A DNA stretch of 31,149 bases from a bacterium (GTDB taxonomy: Bacteria > Spirochaetota > Spirochaetia > JABEVK01): contig JAJXVP010000016.1 in NCBI GenBank assembly GCA_021782055.1, forward strand, positions 1 to 31,149, read 5' to 3'. Within the stretch, counting starts at the first letter, position 1. Every line of letters starts with the position of its first letter. Made by a program: the position numbers and the translations under genes. Below, piece after piece: positions 7,023-14,791 of this stretch. The notes beneath the pieces were generated by a model. The model was not told the DNA's origin. It saw nothing but the letters and a program-made list of their open reading frames with translations, and ran no database searches.

Positions 7023-8398
7023 GACTCATTACTCCTTGAGGCTCTAAGCGTACGGTCGGCCAAACTCAAGGCTAGAACAGCAAGACTGGCGAACACAAAA
7101 AGCCAGCTCATAATCCATAGTCCTTGATCGTCAACCTTCGACCGAAAAACGACTCCTGTGATTGCGGACGATCCGATAGAACCGAGGTAGGCGAAGGTTC
7201 GAAAAAGGCCTGCTGCCGTTCCGATGGTCTTGGGCGGAGCTTGGGTGTAGAGAGCCGTCTGATTGGCGACAGTAAAGAGCCCCATGACCAAGCCAAAGGC
7301 AAGCATGACTGCCGCAATGAAAAGGGCCGAGGTCCCTTCACTGAACATCAAGACTCCAATCGAGCCCGCGGCCAGAGCGATTCCCGTTACGATGAGAGGA
7401 CCCCTGACAAGGTTCCTCTGCGAGACAGGAAACGAAACAAGCGGCGCTAGCAAGGTCATCGGTAACAGCAAGAACCCGGTCAGTGCTGGTGAAAATCCGC
7501 GAACCTGTTCGAGCCATTGACTTACCCCGTACATAACGCCGTAGATAACCAGACTGGTCAGGGCAACCCGAAGGTATGTCCGCATGAGGGGGCCGTTGCG
7601 GGCCAGAAGTCGAAAGTCGATAAAGGGTGTCTCGGCCTTCACTTCGACAATCGCCAGCGCGGTTCCCGCAACGCCGAATACGGCAAGGGCCGTCCAATTG
7701 GCTTGAGGAAGTGACAGGAAGAAGGCTAGAAGTGAGGTGATGGTCGTAGCGAACAGGACGATGCCCAGGAGGTCGATTTGGGTGAGTAGCGTCTTTGGAC
7801 TTTTGCCGTTCGTTTTTATTCCGTCGGTCGGAAGCCCCACCAGTGCGGCGACAAAAGTTATGGCGGCTAAGGGGATGTTCACCAGAAACGTAGACCGCCA
7901 CCCCCCGGCTCCGACAAGCAGTCCTCCCAGGGGGAGCCCCAGTGCGGCAACTGCCATACCGGCGACCGCGAGGCCACCCAGCACGCCACCAGGGACTTCG
8001 CCCAAGCCGGCCTCTGCCGCTCGCAAGCGCACTAGCACCATAGCGGAGGGGTAAGCCGCCGAAGAGCCGATTCCGACAAGCACACGGGCCGCGATGAGCG
8101 TCCCGAGATCATGCCCCCACCCACCAATGATGCCAGCCCCCAGAATGCACAGGGTACCGGTCAAAAAGACCCTCCGTGGGCCAAAGACCTCGGCAAGCTT
8201 CCCAGCGGCCGGCTGCGCTACCGCACTCGTTATGTAAACCGCCGCGACGAGCGCAGCGACGCTGCCCACAGAAACGTGCAGATCCAGCGCAATCGGAACG
8301 AGTGCCGTAGCGATCAGCGAACTGTTGATCGGGTTGAGCATGCTTCCAAGGTAAAGTGGAAGGGTAAACCTCCAAGCAAAAACCTTCTGTTTTGGCAC
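7007..8398 (-). CDS. MFS drug exporter, DHA2 (EmrB/QacA) type
   Basis: This 463-residue hydrophobic protein has about 14 predicted membrane segments, as in the DHA2 family of proton-driven multidrug exporters. The N-terminal NPINSSLIATALVPIALDL segment is the family's motif D1-like region. GKLAEVFGPRRVFLTG matches the cytoplasmic loop 2-3 motif A of MFS antiporters (G.LAD..GRR). A proline/glycine-rich motif C-like stretch (LGLPLGGLLVGAGGWR) also fits a drug/H+ antiporter. The start is GTG with GGGGGAG upstream. It lies 9 bp after the MarR gene, so the repressor probably controls it. The exported substrate cannot be deduced. Confidence 0.9.
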   Translation of the reverse strand: MPKQKVFAWRFTLPLYLGSMLNPINSSLIATALVPIALDLHVSVGSVAALVAAVYITSAVAQPAAGKLAEVFGPRRVFLTGTLCILGAGIIGGWGHDLGTLIAARVLVGIGSSAAYPSAMVLVRLRAAEAGLGEVPGGVLGGLAVAGMAVAALGLPLGGLLVGAGGWRSTFLVNIPLAAITFVAALVGLPTDGIKTNGKSPKTLLTQIDLLGIVLFATTITSLLAFFLSLPQANWTALAVFGVAGTALAIVEVKAETPFIDFRLLARNGPLMRTYLRVALTSLVIYGVMYGVSQWLEQVRGFSPALTGFLLLPMTLLAPLVSFPVSQRNLVRGPLIVTGIALAAGSIGVLMFSEGTSALFIAAVMLAFGLVMGLFTVANQTALYTQAPPKTIGTAAGLFRTFAYLGSIGSSAITGVVFRSKVDDQGLWIMSWLFVFASLAVLALSLADRTLRASRSNESAISS

Positions 8399-8407
8399 AG
8401 GCTCCCC

Positions 8408-8872
8408 CTAGACTTCTTCGTCGGAACTGGCCGAAGCCAGACGTTCAATCACTTCGATGGCTTTTTCTAACAACACACGCTCCTCGGGAACGATCCTCGA
8501 CTCGATCCGGAGAACCAGCCACTTTGTATGCCGAATAAGGTACGCTTGGATGGAGGCCCGGCCCTTTTCGGTTACTCGAACCAGTGACTTCCTTTCATCT
8601 TTGGGATCCTTGCCGGTTTCGACGAGCCCCTCCTGCCGCAGAACTGCTAGACTCTGTGCTATGGCTTGTTGGCTTACGTGTTCACTAGCCGCTAAGGACG
8701 AGGCAGTCGTTTCGCCCTCTTCTTCGATCCTGCGAACCAAGAGCAGTTGCGAAACCGACAGAGAGATTGAATCGTCCCGCTGTCTTGTCGGCTTCGAATG
8801 CCGAAGGCGCGAAACGGCCACTAACAGCTCTGCTGCGAGATCCATGGCCGACTTCGTTGATTCTTCACCCAT
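8408..8872 (-). CDS. MarR-family transcriptional regulator
   Basis: This winged-helix repressor has a DNA-binding core at SLSVSQLLLVRRIEEEGETT and SSLAASEHVSQQAIAQSLAV (recognition helix), followed by the wing GLVETGKDPKDERKSLVRVT with the family-typical D.R. motif. The frame is open further upstream to 8968. That extension runs across a clear promoter and two palindromes and reads as non-protein, so I choose the ATG at 8872 (154 residues). An ATG at 8845 (145 residues) is also possible. It heads the operon with the MFS exporter and the metallo-beta-lactamase-fold enzyme, the classic MarR-efflux layout in which ligand binding relieves repression. Confidence 0.85.
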   Translation of the reverse strand: MGEESTKSAMDLAAELLVAVSRLRHSKPTRQRDDSISLSVSQLLLVRRIEEEGETTASSLAASEHVSQQAIAQSLAVLRQEGLVETGKDPKDERKSLVRVTEKGRASIQAYLIRHTKWLVLRIESRIVPEERVLLEKAIEVIERLASASSDEEV

Positions 8873-8881
8873 GATGAGTCT

Positions 8882-8926
8882 AAGATATGTGAAGCCGGAA
8901 ATAAAGACAAGTAACTTGTTCAAGTT
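8882..8926 (-). promoter_or_regulatory. marR promoter with overlapping palindromic operators
   Basis: On the minus strand, -35 TTGTCT (8910-8905) and -10 TATCTT (8887-8882) are spaced by 17 bp. Two overlapping inverted repeats cover and flank the -35: CAAGTAACTTG at 8908-8918 and AACTTGTTCAAGTT at 8913-8926. They have the size and position of a MarR operator. Expected initiation near 8875 would make the transcript nearly leaderless for the ATG at 8872. Confidence 0.65.
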
Positions 8927-9005
8927 ATTTGAATAATCATAAAGATCGACTGTGCGGGCACCTGCCAAAGAAACCGCAGAGGCCCAGGCAAACTCCTGGT
9001 GCCTA

Positions 9006-9923
9006 TCAATTCACCGAGTTACGAAACTCTTTGGGCGAGAGTTGGGTTTTCGCTTTGAACCACTTGCTAAAGGACTGAGGATGTTCAAACCCTAAGGCGT
9101 ACGCGATTTCTGTAACCGAAAGTTCGGTCGTCGTGAGCCTCTCTTTGGCTTTTTCAATGAGCTTGTTGTGGATGTGCTGCTGAGTGCTTTGACCCGTGAT
9201 TGTTTTGAGCAAACTGCTGAGGTAATTGGGCGATATGTGAAGTTGATCGGCGACGTATTGAACACTGAGCAGACCCTTCGGGGCCTGCTTCCGGCCGTCA
9301 ATGGATTCAGAAAGCAGGGTTTCCAGCCTATTGAGAATGGCATAGTTTGCGATTTTGCGAGTGAGAAACTGACGGTGATAGAATCTTTGTGAATACGTCA
9401 GCAGTAGTTCCAGTTGGGCAATAATCACTTCCTGACTAAACTGATCAATGTTGCCCTGATACTCCTGTTGAATTACGCTCAGAATGCCCACGATGGTCTC
9501 TTCTTCTCGAGGAGAAAGAAAAAGTGCTTCGTTGACCTCGTAGTCAAAGAACTCGTTCTGGCGCATGGTGGTGGCTAGTGGCGTCTTCCACAAGAAATCG
9601 GGATGAATCGCCAACAGCCATCCCGAGAGTTTTTCTGCCTCAGGACCGTCGTGCACCGTCAGAACCTGTCCGGGCGCAAGAAAGAACATGACTCCGTTGT
9701 CAAAGTCATAGGGCTGTTGTCCATAGCGATATTTTGTTCCGACGGAACGCTTGATGGAAATCGTGTAGAAATCGTAGACGACAGGCGGTGTTTCTTCGTG
9801 CTGGAGGCGCCCGATGTCGTCAAGTCGGATGACGCTGATAAGTGGATGCTCGGGCTTGGGCAACCCGAGCACTCTGTGAAAATCGCTGATCGTCTTGACT
9901 CGGTAGGGTTTGACAGAGGCCAT
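9006..9923 (-). CDS. AraC/XylS-family transcriptional regulator
   Basis: This 305-residue protein has an N-terminal cupin-like effector domain (residues about 30-170, including GVMFFLAPGQVLTV). Its C-terminal double helix-turn-helix AraC domain spans residues about 215-303. The first HTH is in VQYVADQLHISPNYLSSLLK and the second in VTEIAYALGFEHPQSFSKWF, followed by the typical end K.QLSPKEFR. The ribosome binding site AAGGA precedes the ATG. It lies 12 bp downstream of the NmrA-like gene on the same strand, so it is probably co-transcribed with and controls that module. Its effector is unknown. Confidence 0.92.
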   Translation of the reverse strand: MASVKPYRVKTISDFHRVLGLPKPEHPLISVIRLDDIGRLQHEETPPVVYDFYTISIKRSVGTKYRYGQQPYDFDNGVMFFLAPGQVLTVHDGPEAEKLSGWLLAIHPDFLWKTPLATTMRQNEFFDYEVNEALFLSPREEETIVGILSVIQQEYQGNIDQFSQEVIIAQLELLLTYSQRFYHRQFLTRKIANYAILNRLETLLSESIDGRKQAPKGLLSVQYVADQLHISPNYLSSLLKTITGQSTQQHIHNKLIEKAKERLTTTELSVTEIAYALGFEHPQSFSKWFKAKTQLSPKEFRNSVN

Positions 9924-9935
9924 GGTTTTGCGTCC

Positions 9936-10838
9936 TTAGGCTTGATGATAGGCTGTAGCGAACTCGCTGGCAAAGTCTCTCACCTTGACCCTGCCCAGTG
10001 CAGGTCTGTGACGAAGGTAATCTTCATAGAGCTGTCCTGTGCGAATGGCTGCGTTCATTTCGACGAAGCCTGCGGCAATCGCGGGATTCATCCCAAAGGC
10101 GACCATTCCGTGCAAGAGCTGTTCGTCGGGGATCACAACCCAACGAAGCTGGGGCAGGCCAATGGCTGCACCCAGGATACCCGCAATCTCGTCGCAGCTA
10201 ATCTCTTCGCTGGCCACATATCGAACGTTCCGATTTTGCGAATACGCGGTCAGTTCCTCGGCGGCCACGGTTGCGATATCGTAGGGAGAAACCCAAGGTT
10301 TTTTTTGGTCTCCGCCGTAATTGGACGCAATGACCCCCTGAGTCTTGATTGTGGGGATGAATCCCAACAAATTGCTATAAAAACCAACGGGGCGGAGGAA
10401 CGAGAGGGAAACGTTAGACGGCAGCGTTTTGAGAATCTCTTCGGCCCGGTGGTGGAGTCTCAGGATGCCGTTGCCCTGGTCGGTGTGGGCACCAATACTG
10501 CTCAAGTGTACGACGCGTCTCACGCCTGACTTCAAGATCGCTTGTTGGTAATTTTCAACGATCTGGTCCATCACTGCTGTCATATCCAACGTGGGATCTG
10601 TGAAACTCTCAGGCGACGTCGCTTCCATTACGTAGACAGCGTCGGCCTGGGCGAAGGTCGACGTCAAAAACGCAGCGTCTTCCATGGTACCAATCGCGGC
10701 GTTGGCACCCAGGGCTTCGATAGCTGGTTTTCGCTCGGGGTTGCGGCTTATAACTGTGACACTATGCCCCTTTCTTACCAAATCGATGGTGAGAGGTCGA
10801 CTGATGTGACCTAACGAACCCGTAACAACGATCTTCAT
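9936..10838 (-). CDS. NmrA-like NAD(P)-binding atypical SDR
   Basis: This 300-residue protein has an N-terminal Rossmann motif VVTGSLGHISRPL (residues 4-16), a GHSVTVISRNPE strand (NADP-specificity region), then DAVYVME and VRRVVHLSSIGAH. These are hallmarks of the NmrA/HSCARG/SDR_a5-type atypical dehydrogenases. Members are redox sensors or quinone reductases such as QorB/AzoB types. The start at 10838 has AAGGAGC 7 nt upstream; a longer frame to 10949 reads through the neighbouring gene end and is unlikely. It is followed by the AraC gene and preceded, 25 bp away, by the ketopantoate-reductase-like gene, suggesting one NAD(P)-linked operon. Confidence 0.88.
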   Translation of the reverse strand: MKIVVTGSLGHISRPLTIDLVRKGHSVTVISRNPERKPAIEALGANAAIGTMEDAAFLTSTFAQADAVYVMEATSPESFTDPTLDMTAVMDQIVENYQQAILKSGVRRVVHLSSIGAHTDQGNGILRLHHRAEEILKTLPSNVSLSFLRPVGFYSNLLGFIPTIKTQGVIASNYGGDQKKPWVSPYDIATVAAEELTAYSQNRNVRYVASEEISCDEIAGILGAAIGLPQLRWVVIPDEQLLHGMVAFGMNPAIAAGFVEMNAAIRTGQLYEDYLRHRPALGRVKVRDFASEFATAYHQA

Positions 10839-10863
10839 AAAAATGCTCCTTGTGTTTTTTTTG

Positions 10864-11775
10864 TCAGGAAAGCTGAGGCTTGATAGAAAGGAAAAACTCC
10901 CATTGCGCTGCCAGCGCCCCCTTCGGCTGAACTTCTTTCGCCATGGCATCCACCAGGGCCACGCTTTCCTTCGCGGCCGATCCCAGCAATTCCCGCATAG
11001 GTTTTGCCGTAGTCAAGGCCCAGAGGATGAAAGCCACGAGTCCAGTAGGAAGAGAACTTGGGAACTTGGACCGTGGATATAGAGCGCCATCGAGAGCCTG
11101 TACCAGCGAGAAGCCTGCCTTCATGCCACGGGCCGCCGTCATAACCTGCGAAAACGAGGCTCTACCATTCTGTTTCATAGCCAAAACGCAAACGCTCTCG
11201 CAGGCAATCGTGAACGGGACGTGAGAACGCAACCATTGTGACATGTTGGGTTCGAATTGAGAAGGCACACCTGCATCGGTAAAGAGGTCAGCCCAGCGCT
11301 GATTGCTGTGAAGGGTTTTTCGACTTTTGCTGATCGTTGGCACCAGACGGCCCTCGTGGTCAAGCGTAGCGACAATGAACGGCATCCCGAACGACGTTCG
11401 TGCCTCGCCCACGACCATTCTCAATCGTTCGGGCTCAAAAGTCACGAACATGAATTGTATGGCCTTGGCTCTGCTACGCTGTAAGGAGGGAAGCACAGCG
11501 TCGACTTGATAGCCAAGCGTGGTGACTATGACCAAGTCGTAAGCCTGCTGCTCATCCAGGGCATCCAACACCCCGGTGGGAGCCCAGTCTCCTGTTCTAA
11601 GAATGATTCCTTTGTCTCTTTGTAATTGTCTCAGCCGTGCGGAACCGGGACGTGCGATTACTGTCACCTGATGACCAGCACGAGCCAACTTGTACGAAAA
11701 GGTACTACCGATTCGACCGCCGCCCACCACCGCAATGGAAAGCCTCGACGACGGGATTTTAGTTTTGGTGCTCAC
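10864..11775 (-). CDS. Ketopantoate reductase-like (PanE/ApbA) oxidoreductase
   Basis: This 303-residue protein opens with the dinucleotide-binding motif IAVVGGGRIGSTFSYKLARA and continues with a GHQVTVIARPGSA strand and DLVIVTTLGYQVDAVLPSLQ, the arrangement of PanE/ApbA N-terminal domains. The C-terminal helical half is divergent and conserved catalytic residues are not obvious, so it may not make pantoate. Related enzymes are often annotated simply as ketopantoate reductase family. The GTG start at 11775 has GGAGG at 11788-11784; the frame open beyond it lacks family similarity. It is the first gene of the minus-strand module with the NmrA-like and AraC proteins, and divergent from arsC. 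Confidence 0.82.
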   Translation of the reverse strand: MSTKTKIPSSRLSIAVVGGGRIGSTFSYKLARAGHQVTVIARPGSARLRQLQRDKGIILRTGDWAPTGVLDALDEQQAYDLVIVTTLGYQVDAVLPSLQRSRAKAIQFMFVTFEPERLRMVVGEARTSFGMPFIVATLDHEGRLVPTISKSRKTLHSNQRWADLFTDAGVPSQFEPNMSQWLRSHVPFTIACESVCVLAMKQNGRASFSQVMTAARGMKAGFSLVQALDGALYPRSKFPSSLPTGLVAFILWALTTAKPMRELLGSAAKESVALVDAMAKEVQPKGALAAQWEFFLSIKPQLS

Positions 11776-12079
11776 CTTGACTACCTCCACACTTAAGATA
11801 GGCAAACGGTATGAGTCCGACTTAGCCAATTCTCGAGAGTTTGTAGTGAAATCTGCGGACTTGGGGACCTTTATGGACCATCTCACGCTGAAGGCCCTGA
11901 CCGCGTGCTGGCGGAGCCGTTCAGAACCGCTTCCTGTTACAACTCTTTGTCGATAAAATTCGACAAGAACTGGCACACCCAGGTCTCGCTAACTGCGCCC
12001 AATCTGTCGTTGACAGTTAATTGTTGATTAGAAACTCACATTCAAATTGCTTTACCGACTATATTCCTATACGCTCATA
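11776..12079. other. Divergent intergenic region, panE-like / arsC
   Basis: About 350 bp separate the two divergent starts. No gene is supported here. A palindrome CTGTC-GTT-GACAG at 12004-12016 is a possible operator. The open frame running upstream of the panE-like start covers much of the left side but shows no protein-like similarity. Confidence 0.5.
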
Positions 12080-12120
12080 TTGAAGATTCTTACATCTCTT
12101 GCTAAAGACTCTTTAGAGTC
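12080..12120 (+). promoter_or_regulatory. Putative arsC promoter with palindromic operator
   Basis: A -35-like TTGAAG (12080-12085) and -10-like TAAAGA (12103-12108) are spaced by 17 bp. The perfect inverted repeat GACTCT-TT-AGAGTC (12107-12120) overlaps the -10 and ends 1 bp before the AAAGGAG ribosome binding site, a good place for a repressor such as ArsR. No arsR gene is in the window. Confidence 0.45.
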
Positions 12121-12132
12121 AAAGGAGTAACT

Positions 12133-12579
12133 ATGAAATCAGTTCTTTTTGTTTGTGTTCATAATTCGGCTCGAAGTCAGATGGCAGAAGCCTTTGCCAA
12201 ACACTATGCTTCCGATCTTTTTAGCCGCGTTGAAAGCGCCGGGATCGAGGCAGGTGTTCTTAACCCATTAGTGGTAAAAGCTATGGCAGAGAAGGGAATT
12301 GACATTTCAGGAAATAAAACAAAGAAAGCCATGGATTTTGTGCGCACAGGAACGACGTTTAACTTTGTCATTACTGTCTGCGACGAAGCAAACTCCGAAC
12401 GGTGCCCGATATTTCCTGGTATTCATACTCGCTTAAAATGGTTTTTTGCCGATCCTTCACAATTTACAGGAACTGACGAGGAAAAACTTGCCAGAATCAG
12501 ACTTGTCCGTGATGAAATCGAAGAATATGTCGCAAACTGGGCAGAATCTCTTCGAATAAACTCTACCCAGACTAAGTAA
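12133..12579 (+). CDS. arsC: Arsenate reductase, low-molecular-weight PTP type
   Basis: This 148-residue protein has the phosphatase-fold active-site loop VCVHNSARSQ (Cys8 and Arg14, the CX5R motif). The downstream VCDEANSERCPIFPG segment carries Cys83 and Cys91, the second and third redox cysteines of thioredoxin-coupled ArsC. HTRLKWFFADPSQFTG fits the family's conserved WxxxDP substrate region. It would reduce arsenate to arsenite using thioredoxin. An AAAGGAG ribosome binding site supports the ATG. It is a single gene without an adjacent arsenite exporter or arsR; a terminator follows at 12601. The nearby thioredoxin-like and CcdA genes share the thiol-redox theme, though a mobile-element remnant separates them. 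Confidence 0.92.
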   Translation: MKSVLFVCVHNSARSQMAEAFAKHYASDLFSRVESAGIEAGVLNPLVVKAMAEKGIDISGNKTKKAMDFVRTGTTFNFVITVCDEANSERCPIFPGIHTRLKWFFADPSQFTGTDEEKLARIRLVRDEIEEYVANWAESLRINSTQTK

Positions 12580-12600
12580 GCCCCTTTACAGAGTATAACT

Positions 12601-12632
12601 AGGATGAGGGCGACACACTCATCCTTTCTCTC
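12601..12632. terminator. Terminator after arsC
   Basis: AGGATGAG (12601-12608) and CTCATCCT (12618-12625) form a perfect 8-bp stem with a 9-nt loop, followed by TTCTCTC. It lies 21 bp past the arsC stop and could also serve the minus-strand fragment ending at 12631. Confidence 0.65.
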
Positions 12633-12738
12633 ACTTGTTCGCGGCGATGGCGGCCAACTTAAGTTGCCGTGCAGTTTCCCGTAGCAGGTCTTCGGCTTTT
12701 TTGGCATGGCCATCAAGATCGTATTCGTTGGCTTTTTA
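12631..12738 (-). pseudogene. C-terminal fragment of an unknown helical protein
   Basis: The minus strand encodes about 33 residues ending at a TGA (12631-12633), including NEYDLDGHAKKAEDLLRETA and a KLAAIAANK ending, which read as authentic helical protein sequence. Upstream the frame meets a TAA exactly where the IS3-type element begins (12742). The gene therefore seems to have been cut by that insertion and lost its 5' part. The family is not recognised. Confidence 0.5.
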
Positions 12739-12741
12739 GGG

Positions 12742-13243
12742 TATAGTGGACCCCATTGTCAACACAAATATTTGCCTTTTTCTAAGCTTAGCTTAGGCGG
12801 GGACTTTTCCCTCAAGACTTGAGGTGTAGGTCTTCATTGGCGGCTTTCCACCGCAGGCCGAGTGTGGTCTTTCGGTATTGTATTGTTTCCTGTTCAGGGA
12901 CATAGTAGTACCCAGACCGTGAGAGTGAAACTAGGCTTCATCATTGCCCGCCTCTCCATTGTTCGGAGATCCCGAGCTTTTTTTTAGCCAGTCGATTTGG
13001 ATGGTCTGGTGTCCGATTGTCTTTACAAGATCCTCGTTGACACCGACAACTTCCTGTTCCATGAGTTGGCGTTTCCAGTTGCTGATCAGAGTCTGATGGA
13101 CCTCAAACTCTGCGGCTAGCTCAGATACTTGAACTTAAACTCTTTGCTGTAATGGCTCCTCGTGCGTTCTCCAAACTTCTTACCCCTCCACAACATCAGG
13201 CCGACAAGCTTATTCCCTTGTCTAGCCCTGTGGGTCCATTATA
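12742..13243 (-). mobile_element. Internally deleted IS3-family element, 502 bp
   Basis: The ends are inverted repeats TATAGTGGACCC (12742-12753) and, on the opposite strand, TATAATGGACCC (13243-13232), matching 11 of 12. Inside on the minus strand are an OrfA piece (about 13190-12945, SELAAEFEVHQTLISNWKRQ, an HTH_Tnp_1 pattern broken by stops and a frameshift) and an OrfB tail (about 12900-12793, NTERPHSACGGKPPMKTY, the IS3 integrase C-terminus). The catalytic DDE middle is missing. The element cannot transpose alone, but its preserved ends could be mobilised by a related transposase. Confidence 0.75.
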
Positions 13244-13394
13244 AATCATAAATCCTCTTGAGAAAAAGCGATTCCATTAAAAATCGTTCAAAACCAAAAT
13301 CATTTCAAGGTTTGCAAGTAAGATTGTGCCCGCCCAAAGACTCTAGGTAACGAAGGAGTTCATGACTCCGTAAGTCTACTTTAGGAGGATAGAG

Positions 13395-13898
13395 ATGAAA
13401 AAGTTCTCTGTCATGGTTTCGGTATTTTTGTTATTGGGTGCGGCCGCTTTTGCCAACGGCCAGGCTGAGTCCAACAGTTCGGCACCAGCTGCCTACCAGG
13501 GGCCCATGGGTTTGAAGGCCAACATGAGCTACGTCGATCCTGCGGACCCCTCGAAGTACAATGTGACTGACCTGGGCCCCAACGTTGTGCCGTTTACCAC
13601 AGAAGCTGCTGCTCAAGCCTATGCGGCAACCGGGCCAGCCATCTATTTCTTTGCTGCGACCTGGTGCCCCCACTGCCAAGCGACCTACAAAGACATCCTA
13701 GCCAACTATAAAGCCATTCCCAGCAATGTGCACCTAATCTTCGTTGACTATGACAAAGCTTCGGACCTGAAAAACAAGTACGGTATTACAATGCAGCATA
13801 CCTTTGTTTTAATCGACCCCACTGGTGCCAAGAAAAAGATTTGGGTCGGAACAGAAACTGTCGCTTCCATTCTCAAAGCCGCAGGAATTTCTTCCTAA
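13395..13898 (+). CDS. Secreted thioredoxin-like protein
   Basis: This 167-residue protein has a signal peptide (MKKFSVMVSVFLLLGAAAFA, cleavage probably after residue 20 before NGQAES, a common spirochaete pattern) and a Ser/Ala linker. A thioredoxin-fold domain follows, with the redox motif FAATWCPHC (Cys91, Cys94) and the strand VHLIFVDYD. The expected cis-proline is replaced by TMQHTFVLID, with His-Thr at the site, which is unusual. It would act in the periplasm as a thiol reductase or isomerase. AGGAGG at 13384-13389 supports the start. It is directly upstream of ccdA, which would deliver electrons across the membrane to it. Confidence 0.88.
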   Translation: MKKFSVMVSVFLLLGAAAFANGQAESNSSAPAAYQGPMGLKANMSYVDPADPSKYNVTDLGPNVVPFTTEAAAQAYAATGPAIYFFAATWCPHCQATYKDILANYKAIPSNVHLIFVDYDKASDLKNKYGITMQHTFVLIDPTGAKKKIWVGTETVASILKAAGISS

Positions 13899-13914
13899 CT
13901 TTTTCGACAAGACA

Positions 13915-13948
13915 GGAGCCCGTTCAATGGGCTCCTTTTCTAAGGAGC
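13915..13948 (+). promoter_or_regulatory. Overlapping terminator and SD-sequestering hairpins between trx-like gene and ccdA
   Basis: GGAGCCC (13915-13921) pairs with GGGCTCC (13929-13935) and is followed by TTTT, an intrinsic-terminator shape. The sequence GCTCCTT (13931-13937) can instead pair with AAGGAGC (13942-13948), which contains the ccdA Shine-Dalgarno. The two 7-bp stems share 13931-13935 and cannot coexist. Folding as the terminator leaves the ribosome binding site free on any read-through message; unfolding it allows sequestration. Confidence 0.6.
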
Positions 13949-13953
13949 TGTCC

Positions 13954-14727
13954 ATGCTGGTTCTGATTGTTTTTGCTTTTTTGGCTGGGGTCGTCACGAT
14001 TCTTTCACCCTGTGTCCTGCCCATTCTTCCAGTAGTTCTTTCTGGCTCGATCGGAGCAGGAAAACTTCGCCCCTGGGGCATTGTTGTGGGGTTTATCGCC
14101 AGCTTCACCATTTTCACACTGACGCTTTCGGCAATTGTGCAGGCTTTTCATATCAGTGCTGATGTTTTGCGCTGGGTGGCCGCTGGTTTGATCTTTGTCT
14201 TTGGCGCTGTCATGGTAGTCCCCAAGTTAAAAGACATGTTTCTGCAAGCCGCCTCCAGACTGACCGCACAAACCACCAAAACACCCCAAAAGAAAGCGGG
14301 TGGTTTTTGGAGCGGCCTCGTGTTAGGCTTTAGCCTTGGTCTGGTTTGGACTCCCTGCGTCGGTCCCATCATGGCGAGCGTTATCACCCTGGCGTTAAGT
14401 CAAACCGTCGACGTCGGCGCTGTTCTGATTACCTTATCCTACACGACCGGCACTGCCCTTCCGCTCATGCTGATTGTGTTGGGCGGGCGAGGTTTGCTTA
14501 ACCGTTTCCCCTCCTTAACGAAAAACACAGGCAAGATACAGCGGGTTTTTGGTGTCTTGATGCTGTTAACTTCAATAGCGCTCTTTACCGGTGCCGACCG
14601 CATGATTCAGACCTGGCTGTTAGAAACCTTTCCTCAGTACGGCTCGGGCTTAACATCGATTGAACATCAGAAGGCTGTACAAAAAGCCCTCGAGGCCCGC
14701 GACAAAGCTCTGGGTATAACACCCTAG
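13954..14727 (+). CDS. ccdA: CcdA-type cytochrome c biogenesis / thiol electron transfer membrane protein
   Basis: This 257-residue membrane protein has six hydrophobic segments and the paired cysteine motifs of the CcdA/DsbD-beta family: ILSPCVLPILPVV near residue 18 and VWTPCVGPIMASV near residue 130. These shuttle electrons from cytoplasmic thioredoxin to periplasmic thiol proteins. The likely recipient is the secreted thioredoxin-like protein encoded immediately upstream. I chose the ATG at 13954 because AAGGAG lies 6 nt upstream; the frame is open to 13825 but that overlaps the preceding gene. An ATG at 13927 inside the terminator hairpin is a weaker alternative. Confidence 0.9.
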   Translation: MLVLIVFAFLAGVVTILSPCVLPILPVVLSGSIGAGKLRPWGIVVGFIASFTIFTLTLSAIVQAFHISADVLRWVAAGLIFVFGAVMVVPKLKDMFLQAASRLTAQTTKTPQKKAGGFWSGLVLGFSLGLVWTPCVGPIMASVITLALSQTVDVGAVLITLSYTTGTALPLMLIVLGGRGLLNRFPSLTKNTGKIQRVFGVLMLLTSIALFTGADRMIQTWLLETFPQYGSGLTSIEHQKAVQKALEARDKALGITP

Positions 14728-14791
14728 GCTGAAAGGTTGGCGTTCCTGCGGACAAACCTGCACATAACTTTGATTCCCAAGGAGTAGAAGA

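Noticed and set aside
7338..7901. Second minus-strand frame inside the MFS gene
   Set aside because: It overlaps the exporter in another frame and lacks hydrophobic or family patterns.
8872..8968. Extended MarR N-terminus
   Set aside because: The extra 32 codons cover a promoter and two palindromes and do not resemble MarR family sequence.
8969..9005. GGCACC/GGTGCC inverted sequence as AraC terminator
   Set aside because: The outer arms are 6 bp with a very long imperfect interior and no T run, so the support is too weak.
9603..10529. 308-codon plus-strand frame opposite the AraC and NmrA-like genes
   Set aside because: It spans two well-supported genes on the other strand and shows no family motif; it is a shadow frame.
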